A stretch of 13,807 nt of DNA from CAKVOD01 sp050872805 (GCA_050872805.1 JBNMHN010000026.1:1-13807); one strand, 5' to 3'; shown: positions 1 to 7,850, counted from the stretch's first letter. Made by a program: numbers and translations. The notes: generated by a model from the sequence alone, not told the origin.

Positions 1-1026
1 ATAAATTCCGTCACCCGTTTTTGCAAAGTCACTAATGATTATATGCCCTGCTTTTTCGCCGCCGAGGGGTAGTTTTTCGCTTTGCAGGCACATACTGACG
101 TTTTTATCCCCGACTTGCACACGCTTTACGGAGATTCCGCGATTATTTAGCGAATGTTCGACACCAAAATTTGTGAGTATGGTTGCAACTAACGTATCGC
201 CATAGAGGATGCCCATTTCTTTCATAAGTGTGGCAAGCACAAACATAATTTTGTCGCCGTCCAAAACTTCTCCGTCGTTTAGCACGCATATGACACGGTC
301 GCCGTCACCGTCGAATGCAAAGCCGATGTCAAAGCCGCCGTGCTTGATTGCGTTTTGCAAAAACTCAGGGTGTATCGCGCCACAGTTGTCGTTAATTTTT
401 GCGCCGTTTGCGGTATTATTGAACGCGGTGACTTTGGCGTTTAGTTTTTTGAAAGCCTTTTCCGCCACTTCCCAGCACGCACCGTTTGCGCAGTCAAGCG
501 CGATATTATAGGACGACAAATCTATATTGATGTTGCTAACTACCTTTGATACATATTTTTCGCTCAAACTATCGTCACACACATACTGTCCCATTTTGTC
601 ATAGGTTTGCAATCCAAAATCAGTTTCGTTTTTTAATATGTATTCCAATTTTTTGATTTGGTCGTCATTTAATTTATTGCCGACGCTATCAAAAATTTTT
701 ATTCCGTTGTATTGTGGCGGATTGTGCGATGCGGTTATCATTACGCCAAAGTCAAAGTCTGCGACGAGAGCGCTCACGGCGGGCGTTGGCAAGATGCCTG
801 CATCCACAACCGTTGCGCCGTGCGCAAGAGCGCCTGAAATGAGTGCGTGCTTAACAAAGTCTGTGCTAGTGCGCGTGTCGCCTGCAATCAAAATTTGCGG
901 ACGCTTCTCGGGCGACAAATTTTCTTTTGCCATAATCGCAAGCGATTTGCCCACTTTGTAGCAAAGTTGTGGCGTCAAAAACTTCCCAACAATGCCGCGT
1001 ATGCCGTCTGTTCCAAACAAATTCAT
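1..1026 (-). CDS. glmM: Phosphoglucosamine mutase GlmM, C-terminus outside window
   Basis: Converts glucosamine-6-phosphate to glucosamine-1-phosphate in the cytoplasm, supplying UDP-GlcNAc for peptidoglycan. The protein opens with MNLFGTDGIRGIVG, the family hallmark. The phosphoserine loop TASHNPP places the catalytic serine at residue 100, and the metal-binding DGDGDR loop is at 239-244. The sugar-binding loop reads GGEKAGH at 322-328, where GGEQSGH is more usual. 342 codons are present of the roughly 450 normal for the family, so the C-terminal phosphate-binding domain is missing only because the window ends. A GGGAG ribosome site precedes the ATG at 1026. The start decision is firm because the motif begins at residue 2. 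The gene diverges from the large gene at 1255. GlmM is preferred over phosphomannomutase because of the FGTDGIRG start and the TASHNP loop. Confidence 0.97.
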   Translation of the reverse strand, partial: MNLFGTDGIRGIVGKFLTPQLCYKVGKSLAIMAKENLSPEKRPQILIAGDTRTSTDFVKHALISGALAHGATVVDAGILPTPAVSALVADFDFGVMITASHNPPQYNGIKIFDSVGNKLNDDQIKKLEYILKNETDFGLQTYDKMGQYVCDDSLSEKYVSKVVSNINIDLSSYNIALDCANGACWEVAEKAFKKLNAKVTAFNNTANGAKINDNCGAIHPEFLQNAIKHGGFDIGFAFDGDGDRVICVLNDGEVLDGDKIMFVLATLMKEMGILYGDTLVATILTNFGVEHSLNNRGISVKRVQVGDKNVSMCLQSEKLPLGGEKAGHIIISDFAKTGDGIY

Positions 1027-1047
1027 AAAGTTTCTCCCAATTCCATT

Positions 1048-1076
1048 ATTATAACTAGATAATATAAAGTAAACTA
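1048..1076 (-). promoter_or_regulatory. Possible glmM promoter
   Basis: A perfect -10 TATAAT lies at 1048-1053 on the minus strand, with a weak -35 (TAGTTT, 1071-1076) 17 bp upstream. Transcription would start about 14 nt before the glmM ATG, just ahead of the GGGAG ribosome site. The poor -35 keeps confidence low. Confidence 0.4.
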
Positions 1077-1198
1077 TGTTTTCCCCTTATTTATTGTGCT
1101 AAAGTGGCTGCTTTTATATCATAATGGCGTTTTCAAAAACATATAATGTAAATTACGATAATATTTTACTATTACGTATGCAAATTTTTAATATTTAC

Positions 1199-1227
1199 TT
1201 GTATTTTGACGCAAAATATAGTACAAT
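1199..1227 (+). promoter_or_regulatory. Promoter and RBS of the 1353-residue gene
   Basis: TTGTAT (1199-1204), a 17-bp spacer and TACAAT (1222-1227) make a plausible sigma-A promoter. It is followed by AAGGAG at 1243-1248, six bases before the ATG at 1255, which fixes that start. Confidence 0.6.
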
Positions 1228-1254
1228 GTTAGCATATGAGAAAAGGAGAAAATT

Positions 1255-4200
1255 ATGGAAATCGCTACAATAGTAACAATTTCGCTCAACGCTATTTTTG
1301 CGTTGTGCGTGATACTCGGTTTTCTGTGGGGGCTCAAGCGCGGGCTGAAACGCTCGGCAATGCGCATTGGCTTTATTGCGGGCTGCTTGCTGCTTGCGTT
1401 CTTCATTGCAATGCCTGTAACAAATTCGATTGTCAATATGGACATTTCGTCCGTGTATACATACACTGACCCTGACGGCATTGTTCACAAGACGCCGAAT
1501 GACATCATCGCAAACACGGTTGCAAACATTTCACCTGATATCAAAGAGGCTTACGACAACAGTGAGAGTCTAAGGGCGCTCATTGACGCTTTGCCTCAAA
1601 TGATAATTCAAAGCATTGTGTTTGTTATCTTGTTCTGGTTGTTAAAACTCATTACGTGGCCGATTTTCGCCGTCATCGCAAAGGCGCTTTGGGGCGAGAA
1701 AAAAGAGAAAAAAGTTAAAGAAGAAAAACAGCCAAAGACAGTTCAAAGCGGCAGAGTTATTGAAAACGGCAACACGCGCCCTGCACCTAAGAAAAAAGAG
1801 AAAAAATACAGGTGGGCAGGCGCTGCAGTTGGAACACTGCAAGGACTTTTGATTGCGTTCTTCACACTTCTACCAATTGCGGGCTTTTCAAGTATTGTTC
1901 AAAACATTGACAAGCAGGCAAGCGTTTCGGCGGCGACAAGTGAAAGTAAAGATGAAAACGAGTTAAAACCGCTTGGGCAAATGCTTCGCGAGAGTCTTGG
2001 TGACGACTATGTGAACGCACTTTCCGCGTACGAGAAATCGGCACTTGGCGTGATGTGCGGCTGGACAGACATTGACGGCGTAGCGTTCGATATTCAAACA
2101 TCTGCTAAAGTCAATGGAAAAACAACAAATTTGAGAAAGGAAGTTAATGCTCTCAGCAGTGCTTACAACGAAGCGACAAAGATAAAAAGTTTTAACTTTT
2201 CAAAAATGGACTTTGACACTGTTCAAAAATTGTTTGACTATTTGATTTCATCCCCTAGCCTTTCAGGAATTGCGGACGAATTGATGCCTTACTACATCAA
2301 CAAGACTATCAAAGAATCAAATGACATTGCCCCAACGCTAAAAGAACTTTTGACAATGTATGTTGACGCCTACGGCACGCCAAAGATTGACGAACTTCGC
2401 GACGACATCGGGCATATTTGCACAGCAATGAAAATTATTCAAAGCAACGACATTTTCGCTTATGTTGAAAACGCAAGTCCATTCAACTTTGACGATTTTG
2501 TCAAAATAATCGAAGCTGACGGCGAAAAGAATCCACTTCGCGACATTTTTGCGGAAGTAACACAATCGACAACTACTCAAAAGATTTTCCAAACATTTAT
2601 AAACTATGGTTTGAAGTCACTTGGAAATGAAGTTTCTAAAGCAACAAACAAAGAAATTACTGTAACAACTGTTACGTTTGACAATGTAAACTGGGACAAT
2701 GTGAGAGAGGAAGTTCCTAGCATTCTCAACAAGAGTATTTCTGTTTATAAAAATTATAAAGACAGCACTGAAACGAGTGAAACAAACAAGATTTTGAGCA
2801 TCAACTTCAAGTCGGTGGGCGAAATATTGCAACTATTCTCGTCTTCAAATTTGCTAGAAGGTGCATTCGATAGCGCGATGGATATTCTTGACCAATATGA
2901 CGACTATAGCAAGTACATTGATTTCAGCGCGATGAAAAATAAAGTCAACTTTGTTTCTGAAATGACGTATGTTCAAAACACGATTGACGCACTTAGGAGC
3001 GTTGGCGCGCTTGAGTACTTCAACGACGGCTCGACGATAAAAGTTGAGGACTTGCTGAAAAAAATTGACACTGTCATTCCAGACACTACAGACCATTGCA
3101 TTGATGTCATTGTGACAAATATTACTTCGTCGACAGTTTTGAAAACAAGTTTGCCAAAGGCACTCAACACCGTTTACCCTGACGTTTTGAAAGATTGGTC
3201 TAGCGCAATTGAAAAAATTAATAATGCAAACATTGACTGGAAAAATGAAACTGCCACGCTCAAGAAGATTGCGCACTACGCGTGTGGCAACATTGATGTT
3301 TTTGCTAAAGGCTTCACTGCAAAAAAATTGTTAAATGAAATCAACGTTGCAGAACTTGGCGAAAACATTGATGCTATGCGCGACAGTAAATTGTTCTTCC
3401 CTGTCGTAAAGGCGGGAATTGACTACGCAAAATCAAAAGCAGACTTCAAAGACTACCTCAATGTCGACGCACTTTCAACAGACCTCAACTTTACAAACGA
3501 ATTCAAGGCGCTTTCAAAAGCGATTACCGTCGCTAAAGATTCGGGCATTATGGACAAAGTTTTGACGGGCGGAAACAATATGACTCAAGACATTTTGGAC
3601 ATTTTGAACGCCGACCAAACTATTGCAAACAATTTGGTAAGCAACTTGTTTGACAGCACGATTATTCAACAAAGTGTCGAACCTATTGTCAACAAACTAC
3701 AATCACTTGTTGGCGATGCGCTTAACCTTACGATTGAAAAAACAACTGTCAATGTCGATGACTTTGTTCAAAACCTCGCTGCAAAGAAAGTTGAATTTAG
3801 CAACATTCTAAACAGTATCGCAAAAGTTGGTAGCACGGCGCTTGCAAGTACATTCTCGCTTGATACTTTTGCTGACTCAATCGACGATTTCGCGGGCGCG
3901 TTCACGGCGCTGCAAGATTCTAGCGAGTTCCACAACACTTATGTTGCATTGCTCGACTACTTGGCAAAGAATGAGAAGATTAAGGACGTTGTAGACTTCA
4001 CGGTTGTTGGTGACAACTTTGACTACACCACTGAATTTGGCAAACTCAAAGAAATTATCAATATCTTGAAAGCAAACAACATTTGGCAACCGCTTGTCGA
4101 CGGAACAGGCAAAGTTGAAGACCTTGTCGACACGATTGATGCAGACGCTAAAGAAGAAATCACACAAAAGATTCTCGAAAGCAAATTGTTTGTTGGTTAC

Positions 4201-5316
4201 GCAACAAAAGCGCTCAACAATATGATTGACGAATTTAATACGTGCCTTGGCGCTTCGGTCGCGCACATCCCTGACGGCACAGACCTATCTAGTCAAAGCG
4301 AAAACATTGCAAAGATTACGAAATATCTTTCAAATATGGACACTGACAAAGCAATTAATATCGACAATATTGATTTAGATAACCTTGGCAACCTATTGAC
4401 CGAACTTAAAATCAATAAATTCAACTTCACGCCAAGTGGCGCATTGAGCGGCGTATACGACGCATTTGTAGACTATATGCTCAATGATGAGACATATGGC
4501 TACATCATTTTGGAAGCCTGCAACTTCAGCACTGGTCTTGAAATTGAGCCAAAAAATAATGAAACTATCCTATGGCCGCAAGTGACCTCTGCGTTTGACG
4601 AACTCTTGAATGTTTACAACAACCTCACGACTATTGAAACTTTGACTGCCGACAATGTTGTTTCAATCTTTGAAACAATCGGCACAAGCAAAAACATACT
4701 CGTTCCTAGACTCGTCAAAACTTACTTGAAGCACGGCGAAACTGACACGGGCAAGATTGCCGCAATCAATAACTTTGATTTCAGCGACACAACATTCAAT
4801 AGTTCAGCAATTAGAACGCTTTACTCTTTGAAAGACGCTGCTGACACTATCAATACAAGTGGCACTGACACAGCGCTAGGACAAATCAGCGAGCGACTAA
4901 ATACACTTAGTGTTTACGACCGCACAAAACTTGACAACTTGATTGCATTCATTGATGCAGTTACTGACAAGGACATTGCGTCCTACACGAATGGTGTTGA
5001 CTTTGCGACTGAAAAGGCTTGCGTTGACAACTTGAGAACTCTTCTCAATGAAGAAACGTACTCAATTGGAACCTTGAAAGCCGCAATTGACGCAATCAAA
5101 GATTCGACAATGATTCTCGGAAAACTTGCCGAACAAAATGTAATCATTTGCGATGTTGACTCGGATGAAGTTATGAACGACATTGTTGGTAGTTCCGCTT
5201 CCCAAGAAGTGAAAGAGGCTACCCTCAATGAAATTCGCAACTACATTACAAGCAATGTCACAGACACTACAAAACAAAACAACATTGCCGCAATTCTCGG
5301 CATAACACTAAACTAA
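1255..5316 (+). CDS. Giant CvpA-like membrane protein with a long repetitive C-terminal region
   Basis: This 1353-residue protein has unknown function. Hydrophobic segments lie at about 5-27, 37-59, 113-143 and 187-214. The basic loop GLKRGLKRSAMR between the first two, and the glycine-rich approach to the fourth (WAGAAVGTLQGLLIAF), resemble CvpA family proteins (colicin V production type), which are normally under 250 residues. Basic loops at 27-37 and 147-185 would be cytoplasmic by the positive-inside rule, putting residues 215-1353 outside the membrane. That region is rich in Asp, Asn and Thr and made of about nine degenerate alpha-helical modules of 60-95 residues (see the repeat entry). 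There is no LPXTG or other obvious wall anchor; attachment would be through the N-terminal membrane domain. It is monocistronic, with its own promoter and a strong terminator. A scaffold, wall-contact or adhesion role is only a guess. The reading frame is very secure. Confidence 0.85.
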   Translation: MEIATIVTISLNAIFALCVILGFLWGLKRGLKRSAMRIGFIAGCLLLAFFIAMPVTNSIVNMDISSVYTYTDPDGIVHKTPNDIIANTVANISPDIKEAYDNSESLRALIDALPQMIIQSIVFVILFWLLKLITWPIFAVIAKALWGEKKEKKVKEEKQPKTVQSGRVIENGNTRPAPKKKEKKYRWAGAAVGTLQGLLIAFFTLLPIAGFSSIVQNIDKQASVSAATSESKDENELKPLGQMLRESLGDDYVNALSAYEKSALGVMCGWTDIDGVAFDIQTSAKVNGKTTNLRKEVNALSSAYNEATKIKSFNFSKMDFDTVQKLFDYLISSPSLSGIADELMPYYINKTIKESNDIAPTLKELLTMYVDAYGTPKIDELRDDIGHICTAMKIIQSNDIFAYVENASPFNFDDFVKIIEADGEKNPLRDIFAEVTQSTTTQKIFQTFINYGLKSLGNEVSKATNKEITVTTVTFDNVNWDNVREEVPSILNKSISVYKNYKDSTETSETNKILSINFKSVGEILQLFSSSNLLEGAFDSAMDILDQYDDYSKYIDFSAMKNKVNFVSEMTYVQNTIDALRSVGALEYFNDGSTIKVEDLLKKIDTVIPDTTDHCIDVIVTNITSSTVLKTSLPKALNTVYPDVLKDWSSAIEKINNANIDWKNETATLKKIAHYACGNIDVFAKGFTAKKLLNEINVAELGENIDAMRDSKLFFPVVKAGIDYAKSKADFKDYLNVDALSTDLNFTNEFKALSKAITVAKDSGIMDKVLTGGNNMTQDILDILNADQTIANNLVSNLFDSTIIQQSVEPIVNKLQSLVGDALNLTIEKTTVNVDDFVQNLAAKKVEFSNILNSIAKVGSTALASTFSLDTFADSIDDFAGAFTALQDSSEFHNTYVALLDYLAKNEKIKDVVDFTVVGDNFDYTTEFGKLKEIINILKANNIWQPLVDGTGKVEDLVDTIDADAKEEITQKILESKLFVGYATKALNNMIDEFNTCLGASVAHIPDGTDLSSQSENIAKITKYLSNMDTDKAINIDNIDLDNLGNLLTELKINKFNFTPSGALSGVYDAFVDYMLNDETYGYIILEACNFSTGLEIEPKNNETILWPQVTSAFDELLNVYNNLTTIETLTADNVVSIFETIGTSKNILVPRLVKTYLKHGETDTGKIAAINNFDFSDTTFNSSAIRTLYSLKDAADTINTSGTDTALGQISERLNTLSVYDRTKLDNLIAFIDAVTDKDIASYTNGVDFATEKACVDNLRTLLNEETYSIGTLKAAIDAIKDSTMILGKLAEQNVIICDVDSDEVMNDIVGSSASQEVKEATLNEIRNYITSNVTDTTKQNNIAAILGITLN
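2131..4728 (+). repeat. Degenerate protein-level tandem modules inside the giant gene
   Basis: Residues 293-1158 contain recurring modules, found by eye at about 293-349, 378-452, 480-547, 566-641, 661-725, 746-814, 847-903, 923-990 and 1107-1158. Each tends to open with a hydrophobic/aromatic pair plus Glu and a helix (for example NFTNEFKALSKAI, DYTTEFGKLKEII, DWKNETATLKKIA). A mid-motif of the form D-L-L-x3-I follows (VEDLLKKID, TQDILDILN, VEDLVDTID). The module closes with a helix bearing a Ser and a hydrophobic patch (SKLFFPVVKAGIDY, SKLFVGYATKALNN). The repetition is not evident at nucleotide level, so it is old or selected for structure. Confidence 0.7.
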
Positions 5317-5337
5317 ACAACAACATTTAGTTACAAG

Positions 5338-5371
5338 AAAAGCCTTCACGGAACCACCGTGAAGGCTTTTT
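5338..5371. terminator. Bidirectional rho-independent terminator
   Basis: A 14-bp perfect stem, AAAAGCCTTCACGG paired with CCGTGAAGGCTTTT around a 5-nt loop, lies between the convergent giant gene (plus) and pth (minus). Both arms end in a T-run on the appropriate strand, so it can stop transcription from either side. Confidence 0.95.
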
Positions 5372-5391
5372 AATTGAATGAAAAACATTAA

Positions 5392-5979
5392 TTAAATACG
5401 ATTATATTTATTCATTGCCTTTTGTATATTATCATTTACAATTTCTTTAATAGAATCTTCGACATCGCTTGCACATTTTTTTAGACCACTTAGCTCTTCG
5501 TTAGTAAATTTACTTATTACCCAGTCTTTCAAATCTATAGATTTGCTTGGTTTATCATTAACACCAACCTTAATTCTTATAAATTTATCCGAGTTAAACG
5601 CCTCAATAATACTATTTACTCCCTTATGCCCTCCAGACGAGCCACTTTGTCTAATTTTTATTTTACCTATAGTAAAATTCGTATCATCACAAACTACAAT
5701 TATATTTTCTAGGGGAATCTTAAAATACCGTGCTACTCTATAAACACAGATACCACTATTGTTCATATATGTTTGGGGTTCAAGCAAAATACACTTTACA
5801 TTTTCAAAGCTTGTTTCAAGCAACAGTCCATCAAACTTAGATTTTACTGAACCACTATCAAATTCTTTAAAAATTTCTTCAAGTAATATGAACCCAGCAT
5901 TGTGCCTCGTATTAGAAAATTCTTTCCCAGGATTTCCCAATCCCACAATTAACCACTTTTCATTCATCCTTTTTAGCAT
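5392..5979 (-). CDS. pth: Peptidyl-tRNA hydrolase
   Basis: Releases tRNA from prematurely dropped peptidyl-tRNA in the cytoplasm. The start of the fold reads WLIVGLGNPGKEFSNTRHNAGF, with the catalytic His at residue 26. YMNNSG (71-76) holds the Asn equivalent to E. coli N68, and VVCDDTNFTIGK (95-106) holds the catalytic Asp region. The usual GGHNG motif reads GGHKG (116-120), replacing the Asn equivalent to E. coli N114 with Lys. Length (195) is normal. The start is uncertain. The ATG at 5979 has AAGGG only about 3 nt upstream; the in-frame ATG at 5967 begins MNEKWLIVG, closer to typical family starts. GC content is about 31% by hand count, clearly below glmM and the LOG-family gene. It stands alone, ending at the shared terminator. 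Confidence 0.95.
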   Translation of the reverse strand: MLKRMNEKWLIVGLGNPGKEFSNTRHNAGFILLEEIFKEFDSGSVKSKFDGLLLETSFENVKCILLEPQTYMNNSGICVYRVARYFKIPLENIIVVCDDTNFTIGKIKIRQSGSSGGHKGVNSIIEAFNSDKFIRIKVGVNDKPSKSIDLKDWVISKFTNEELSGLKKCASDVEDSIKEIVNDNIQKAMNKYNRI

Positions 5980-6066
5980 TTCCCTTCTTTTCTTTAATTT
6001 TATTCTTTATAAAAAACTTTATCATTTTACATTTGTTTCAATATCTAAAATGTTACGTTTATGCTT

Positions 6067-6088
6067 AAAAAAACACCCGTTCGGGGTG
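6067..6088 (-). terminator. Terminator of the HicB-like gene
   Basis: On the minus strand a CACCC/GGGTG hairpin with a 5-nt loop is followed by seven T. It begins directly at the TAG stop of the HicB-like gene and isolates that gene from pth. Confidence 0.85.
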
Positions 6089-6343
6089 CTAGACAACATC
6101 GACATCTACAAGGCATACAATGTTTTTGCTTTCTTTTTTGACAACGTCAAACGGAGTTGGTTCGGCAACTTCTTCATCATACTTTTTCGCGTACTTTAGA
6201 TATGTGGACAACACCTCTTTTGCCCTTGCAAACGCCTCCTCGACAGTTTTCCCTTCCGCAAACAACTCAAGGTCGTGTATTGCGGCGGTGTATGTGTCGG
6301 ATTCGTCATCGTAATAAAATACGCACGGATACGAAACTATCAT
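6089..6343 (-). CDS. Orphan HicB-like (UPF0150 type) protein
   Basis: An 84-residue protein with the short partial RNase H-like fold of HicB antitoxins. It has an opening strand (SYPCVFYYDDESDTYTAAIHD), then an L-x-x-F-A-E-G loop with TVEEAFARAKEVLSTYL (33-49), a PTPF turn, and a closing strand NIVCLVDVDV. Full HicB proteins often carry a C-terminal DNA-binding domain; there is no room for one here. No HicA-like double-stranded-RNA-binding toxin ORF lies on either side: 70 bp remain upstream and about 110 bp downstream. The gene has its own promoter, a ribosome site AAGGTG about 6 nt before the ATG, and its own terminator, so it is an independent unit. It may be a solitary regulator or the remnant of a toxin-antitoxin pair; the sequence does not say which. 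Confidence 0.8.
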   Translation of the reverse strand: MIVSYPCVFYYDDESDTYTAAIHDLELFAEGKTVEEAFARAKEVLSTYLKYAKKYDEEVAEPTPFDVVKKESKNIVCLVDVDVV

Positions 6344-6359
6344 AATTCACCTTTTTTGT

Positions 6360-6388
6360 AGTATAACACATTTTTTTATTTTTACCAA
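6360..6388 (-). promoter_or_regulatory. Promoter of the HicB-like gene
   Basis: On the minus strand TTGGTA (6383-6388), a 17-bp spacer and TATACT (6360-6365) give a plausible sigma-A promoter 16 nt upstream of the ATG at 6343. Confidence 0.6.
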
Positions 6389-6413
6389 ATTATTTTACGC
6401 AAATTTTTGATAA

Positions 6414-6824
6414 TTATAACGCTGCCATAAAGTTTGCGCTGATTGCTCTGCCGATAAACATCATCATCATACTCAAACTCAACATAAAACTCAATATGAA
6501 AAACGATGTTGCTATATTATTATATTCCTTTTTCTCGCCACTAATTTTGAGTTTTTTGCGGTTCTTTTTGCAAAAGACAAATGCAACCACGTGCGCACAA
6601 GTATATAGATAGATAGGAATTCCCCACCAAACGGCGTATTTGTGCGGTAATCCAAAAATTAGAATCATTGCAAGTGCAACGACTGTCAGTGCAAGCACGC
6701 CGTATGCCACATAACTTAGATACATTGACTTCTCTCTAGCATAAAGTTTGACTTGTCCCGCATCCTGCTTTTCGGGCTCAACTATTGATGTCAAATCAAA
6801 TAATCTAAAATCATTAATATCCAT
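6414..6824 (-). CDS. Small three-helix membrane protein of unknown function
   Basis: 136 residues, not recognised. Residues 1-33 are polar and probably cytoplasmic. Hydrophobic helices lie at about 36-58, 66-86 and 103-126, with a strongly basic loop at 86-99 (KKNRKKLKISGEKK) that should be cytoplasmic. The third helix is Met- and Ser-rich (LSFMLSLSMMMMFIG). AAAGGAG lies about 9 nt upstream of the ATG at 6824 and supports this start. It lies 100 bp after the LOG-family gene in the same direction without an obvious terminator between them, so co-transcription is possible. A short ORF (6791-6904) overlaps its first codons in another frame. Three-helix topology plus the basic loop could suit a small signalling or stress membrane protein, but nothing in the sequence identifies it. 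Confidence 0.75.
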   Translation of the reverse strand: MDINDFRLFDLTSIVEPEKQDAGQVKLYAREKSMYLSYVAYGVLALTVVALAMILIFGLPHKYAVWWGIPIYLYTCAHVVAFVFCKKNRKKLKISGEKKEYNNIATSFFILSFMLSLSMMMMFIGRAISANFMAAL

Positions 6825-6904
6825 TCATCAACACTCCTTTTGTGCTTGTCCTGTGGGTATATGCACGGAAAGTTCACTTCAAACTTGCCGCACAACTCAT
6901 TCAC
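6791..6904 (-). CDS. Possible 37-codon ORF or relic between the LOG gene and the membrane gene
   Basis: A GTG at 6904 opens 37 codons ending in TGA at 6791-6793. The product reads VNELCGKFEVNFPCIYPQ, then DKHKRSVDEWILMILDYLI. The open frame continues upstream of the GTG as IGYEAHNI, back to a stop two codons before that. The peptide has protein-like composition (amphipathic ends, Trp, two Cys), unlike random AT-rich spacer. GAGG lies about 11 nt before the GTG. It overlaps the membrane-protein start by 34 nt in another frame. It could be a real small protein, a decayed gene tail, or chance. Confidence 0.25.
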   Translation of the reverse strand: MNELCGKFEVNFPCIYPQDKHKRSVDEWILMILDYLI

Positions 6905-6924
6905 TATATTATGTGCCTCATAGC

Positions 6925-7503
6925 CTATCTAATACGTTTGCCGTCAAATGTTATTCTATCAAATCTCAAGTTGTAGTGCTTTAGTTTGTCGTCCAAAAGT
7001 TTTATCACGTCATCAGCGTCTTTTGCGCCCCAAACCATATCTTCAAAATTTTCGTCATAAATACGTTTTTCGCCTACTTGCGTGTTTGCGACTTTGGCAC
7101 TCCAGCCAGTTGCCGTTTCCATTGCGATAACCATACGATAAAGCGTCCACGCGTTGGCGATTTCACCAAGCGTTCCGCTGCCGCCGCCGATTGCGATAAC
7201 TGCGGGCGTATTTGCCGTGATTACGTCGCGTGCAAGGTCAATACCCGTTGGAATGACAATGTCGGCATATTCATTTGCGACTCTTTCGTCGTACATAGGC
7301 AAAACGGCGATTGTGTCCCCTTCGCGATACTTTTCGCTTGCTTTTGCACCTTGCAAAGCGTACTTCATAACGCCGTCGAGCCCGCCCGTCATAACCCTAT
7401 ATCCGTTGTCGACCAACTTTTTGCCGACTTCAAACGCAAGGCGTGCGTTAACTGAATCTTCCGCGCAAACCCCATTGCCACAAACTGAAATAATTGTTCT
7501 CAT
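6925..7503 (-). CDS. TIGR00725/LOG-family Rossmann protein (SLOG superfamily)
   Basis: 192 residues from an ATG at 7503, chosen because GGAGAT lies about 6 nt upstream and the Rossmann strand starts at once (MRTIISVCGNG). A longer start at 7536 would add eleven residues ahead of that ribosome site. The family is related to LOG phosphoribohydrolases and the so-called lysine decarboxylase-like proteins. GYRVMTGGLDGVMKYALQGA (34-53) and the nucleotide-binding GGGSGTLGE (106-114) are the hallmark loops. Most TIGR00725 members are uncharacterised, and the C-terminal part (about 150-192) is not recognised. It could hydrolyse or sense a nucleotide-type ligand; cytokinin-type activity is not implied. 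It follows the 90-residue gene by 42 bp, probably in one transcript. This stretch is among the most GC-rich in the window (one 60-nt line is about 62% GC). Confidence 0.85.
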   Translation of the reverse strand: MRTIISVCGNGVCAEDSVNARLAFEVGKKLVDNGYRVMTGGLDGVMKYALQGAKASEKYREGDTIAVLPMYDERVANEYADIVIPTGIDLARDVITANTPAVIAIGGGSGTLGEIANAWTLYRMVIAMETATGWSAKVANTQVGEKRIYDENFEDMVWGAKDADDVIKLLDDKLKHYNLRFDRITFDGKRIR

Positions 7504-7545
7504 AATATCTCCATAAAGTATTTTATGCAAAAACAAAAAATGAAG

Positions 7546-7818
7546 TTACATCTCCATTTCTTGTTCTTTATTCTTCTTGACATCTTCGCTCAAAATCTTG
7601 ATTTTTTGTTGATATGTGTCAATTAGCGAACGCAAAATTTGATTGTTTTGAATCAAAAATTCCATTTCCTTTTTAATCTTTTTAATGTCAAAAAGTTTTG
7701 CTTGCAAAATAATCAAGAAATCTCTTGACATAGTATTTAATTCGTCCATTGAAATTGAAATTCCAAGCTCTTCAAGAGCGGCTTTGATTTCGTCGATATT
7801 TACTTCTAATTCTTCCAT
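7546..7818 (-). CDS. Small coiled-coil protein of unknown function
   Basis: 90 residues, charged and predicted soluble. A short N-terminal helical part (MEELEVNIDEIKAALEELG) precedes a long amphipathic helix from about 25 to 85 (LIILQAKLFDIKKIKKEMEF and onward), and the product ends in an acidic EQEMEM tail. Leu/Ile spacing suggests a coiled coil, so homo-oligomerisation or partner binding is likely. The ATG at 7818 is chosen because GAGGAG lies about 8 nt upstream; an in-frame GTG at 7833 would place that ribosome site inside the gene. An extended -10 promoter lies 33 nt upstream, and the LOG-family gene begins 42 bp downstream, suggesting a two-gene unit. No family is recognised. Confidence 0.7.
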   Translation of the reverse strand: MEELEVNIDEIKAALEELGISISMDELNTMSRDFLIILQAKLFDIKKIKKEMEFLIQNNQILRSLIDTYQQKIKILSEDVKKNKEQEMEM

Positions 7819-7850
7819 TACAAATCTCCTCACTTTGTATTGATATGTTC

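Noticed and set aside
209..1062. Three plus-strand open frames (209-511, 638-961, 847-1062)
   Set aside because: They lie opposite glmM, whose motifs are unmistakable. The translations are low-complexity mirror frames without ribosome sites.
1188..1488. Two overlapping minus-strand open frames over the start of the giant gene
   Set aside because: They cover the promoter and first membrane helix of a clearly real gene on the other strand and show no family features.
2854..4266. Minus-strand open frames of up to 140 residues inside the giant gene
   Set aside because: These are antisense shadows of a continuous 1353-codon frame. The Cys/Phe/Arg-rich composition is typical of reverse frames.
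5759..6199. Plus-strand 146-codon open frame across the pth start and the HicB-like gene
   Set aside because: Both genes on the minus strand have recognisable families, ribosome sites and a terminator between them. The plus frame runs straight through all of these.
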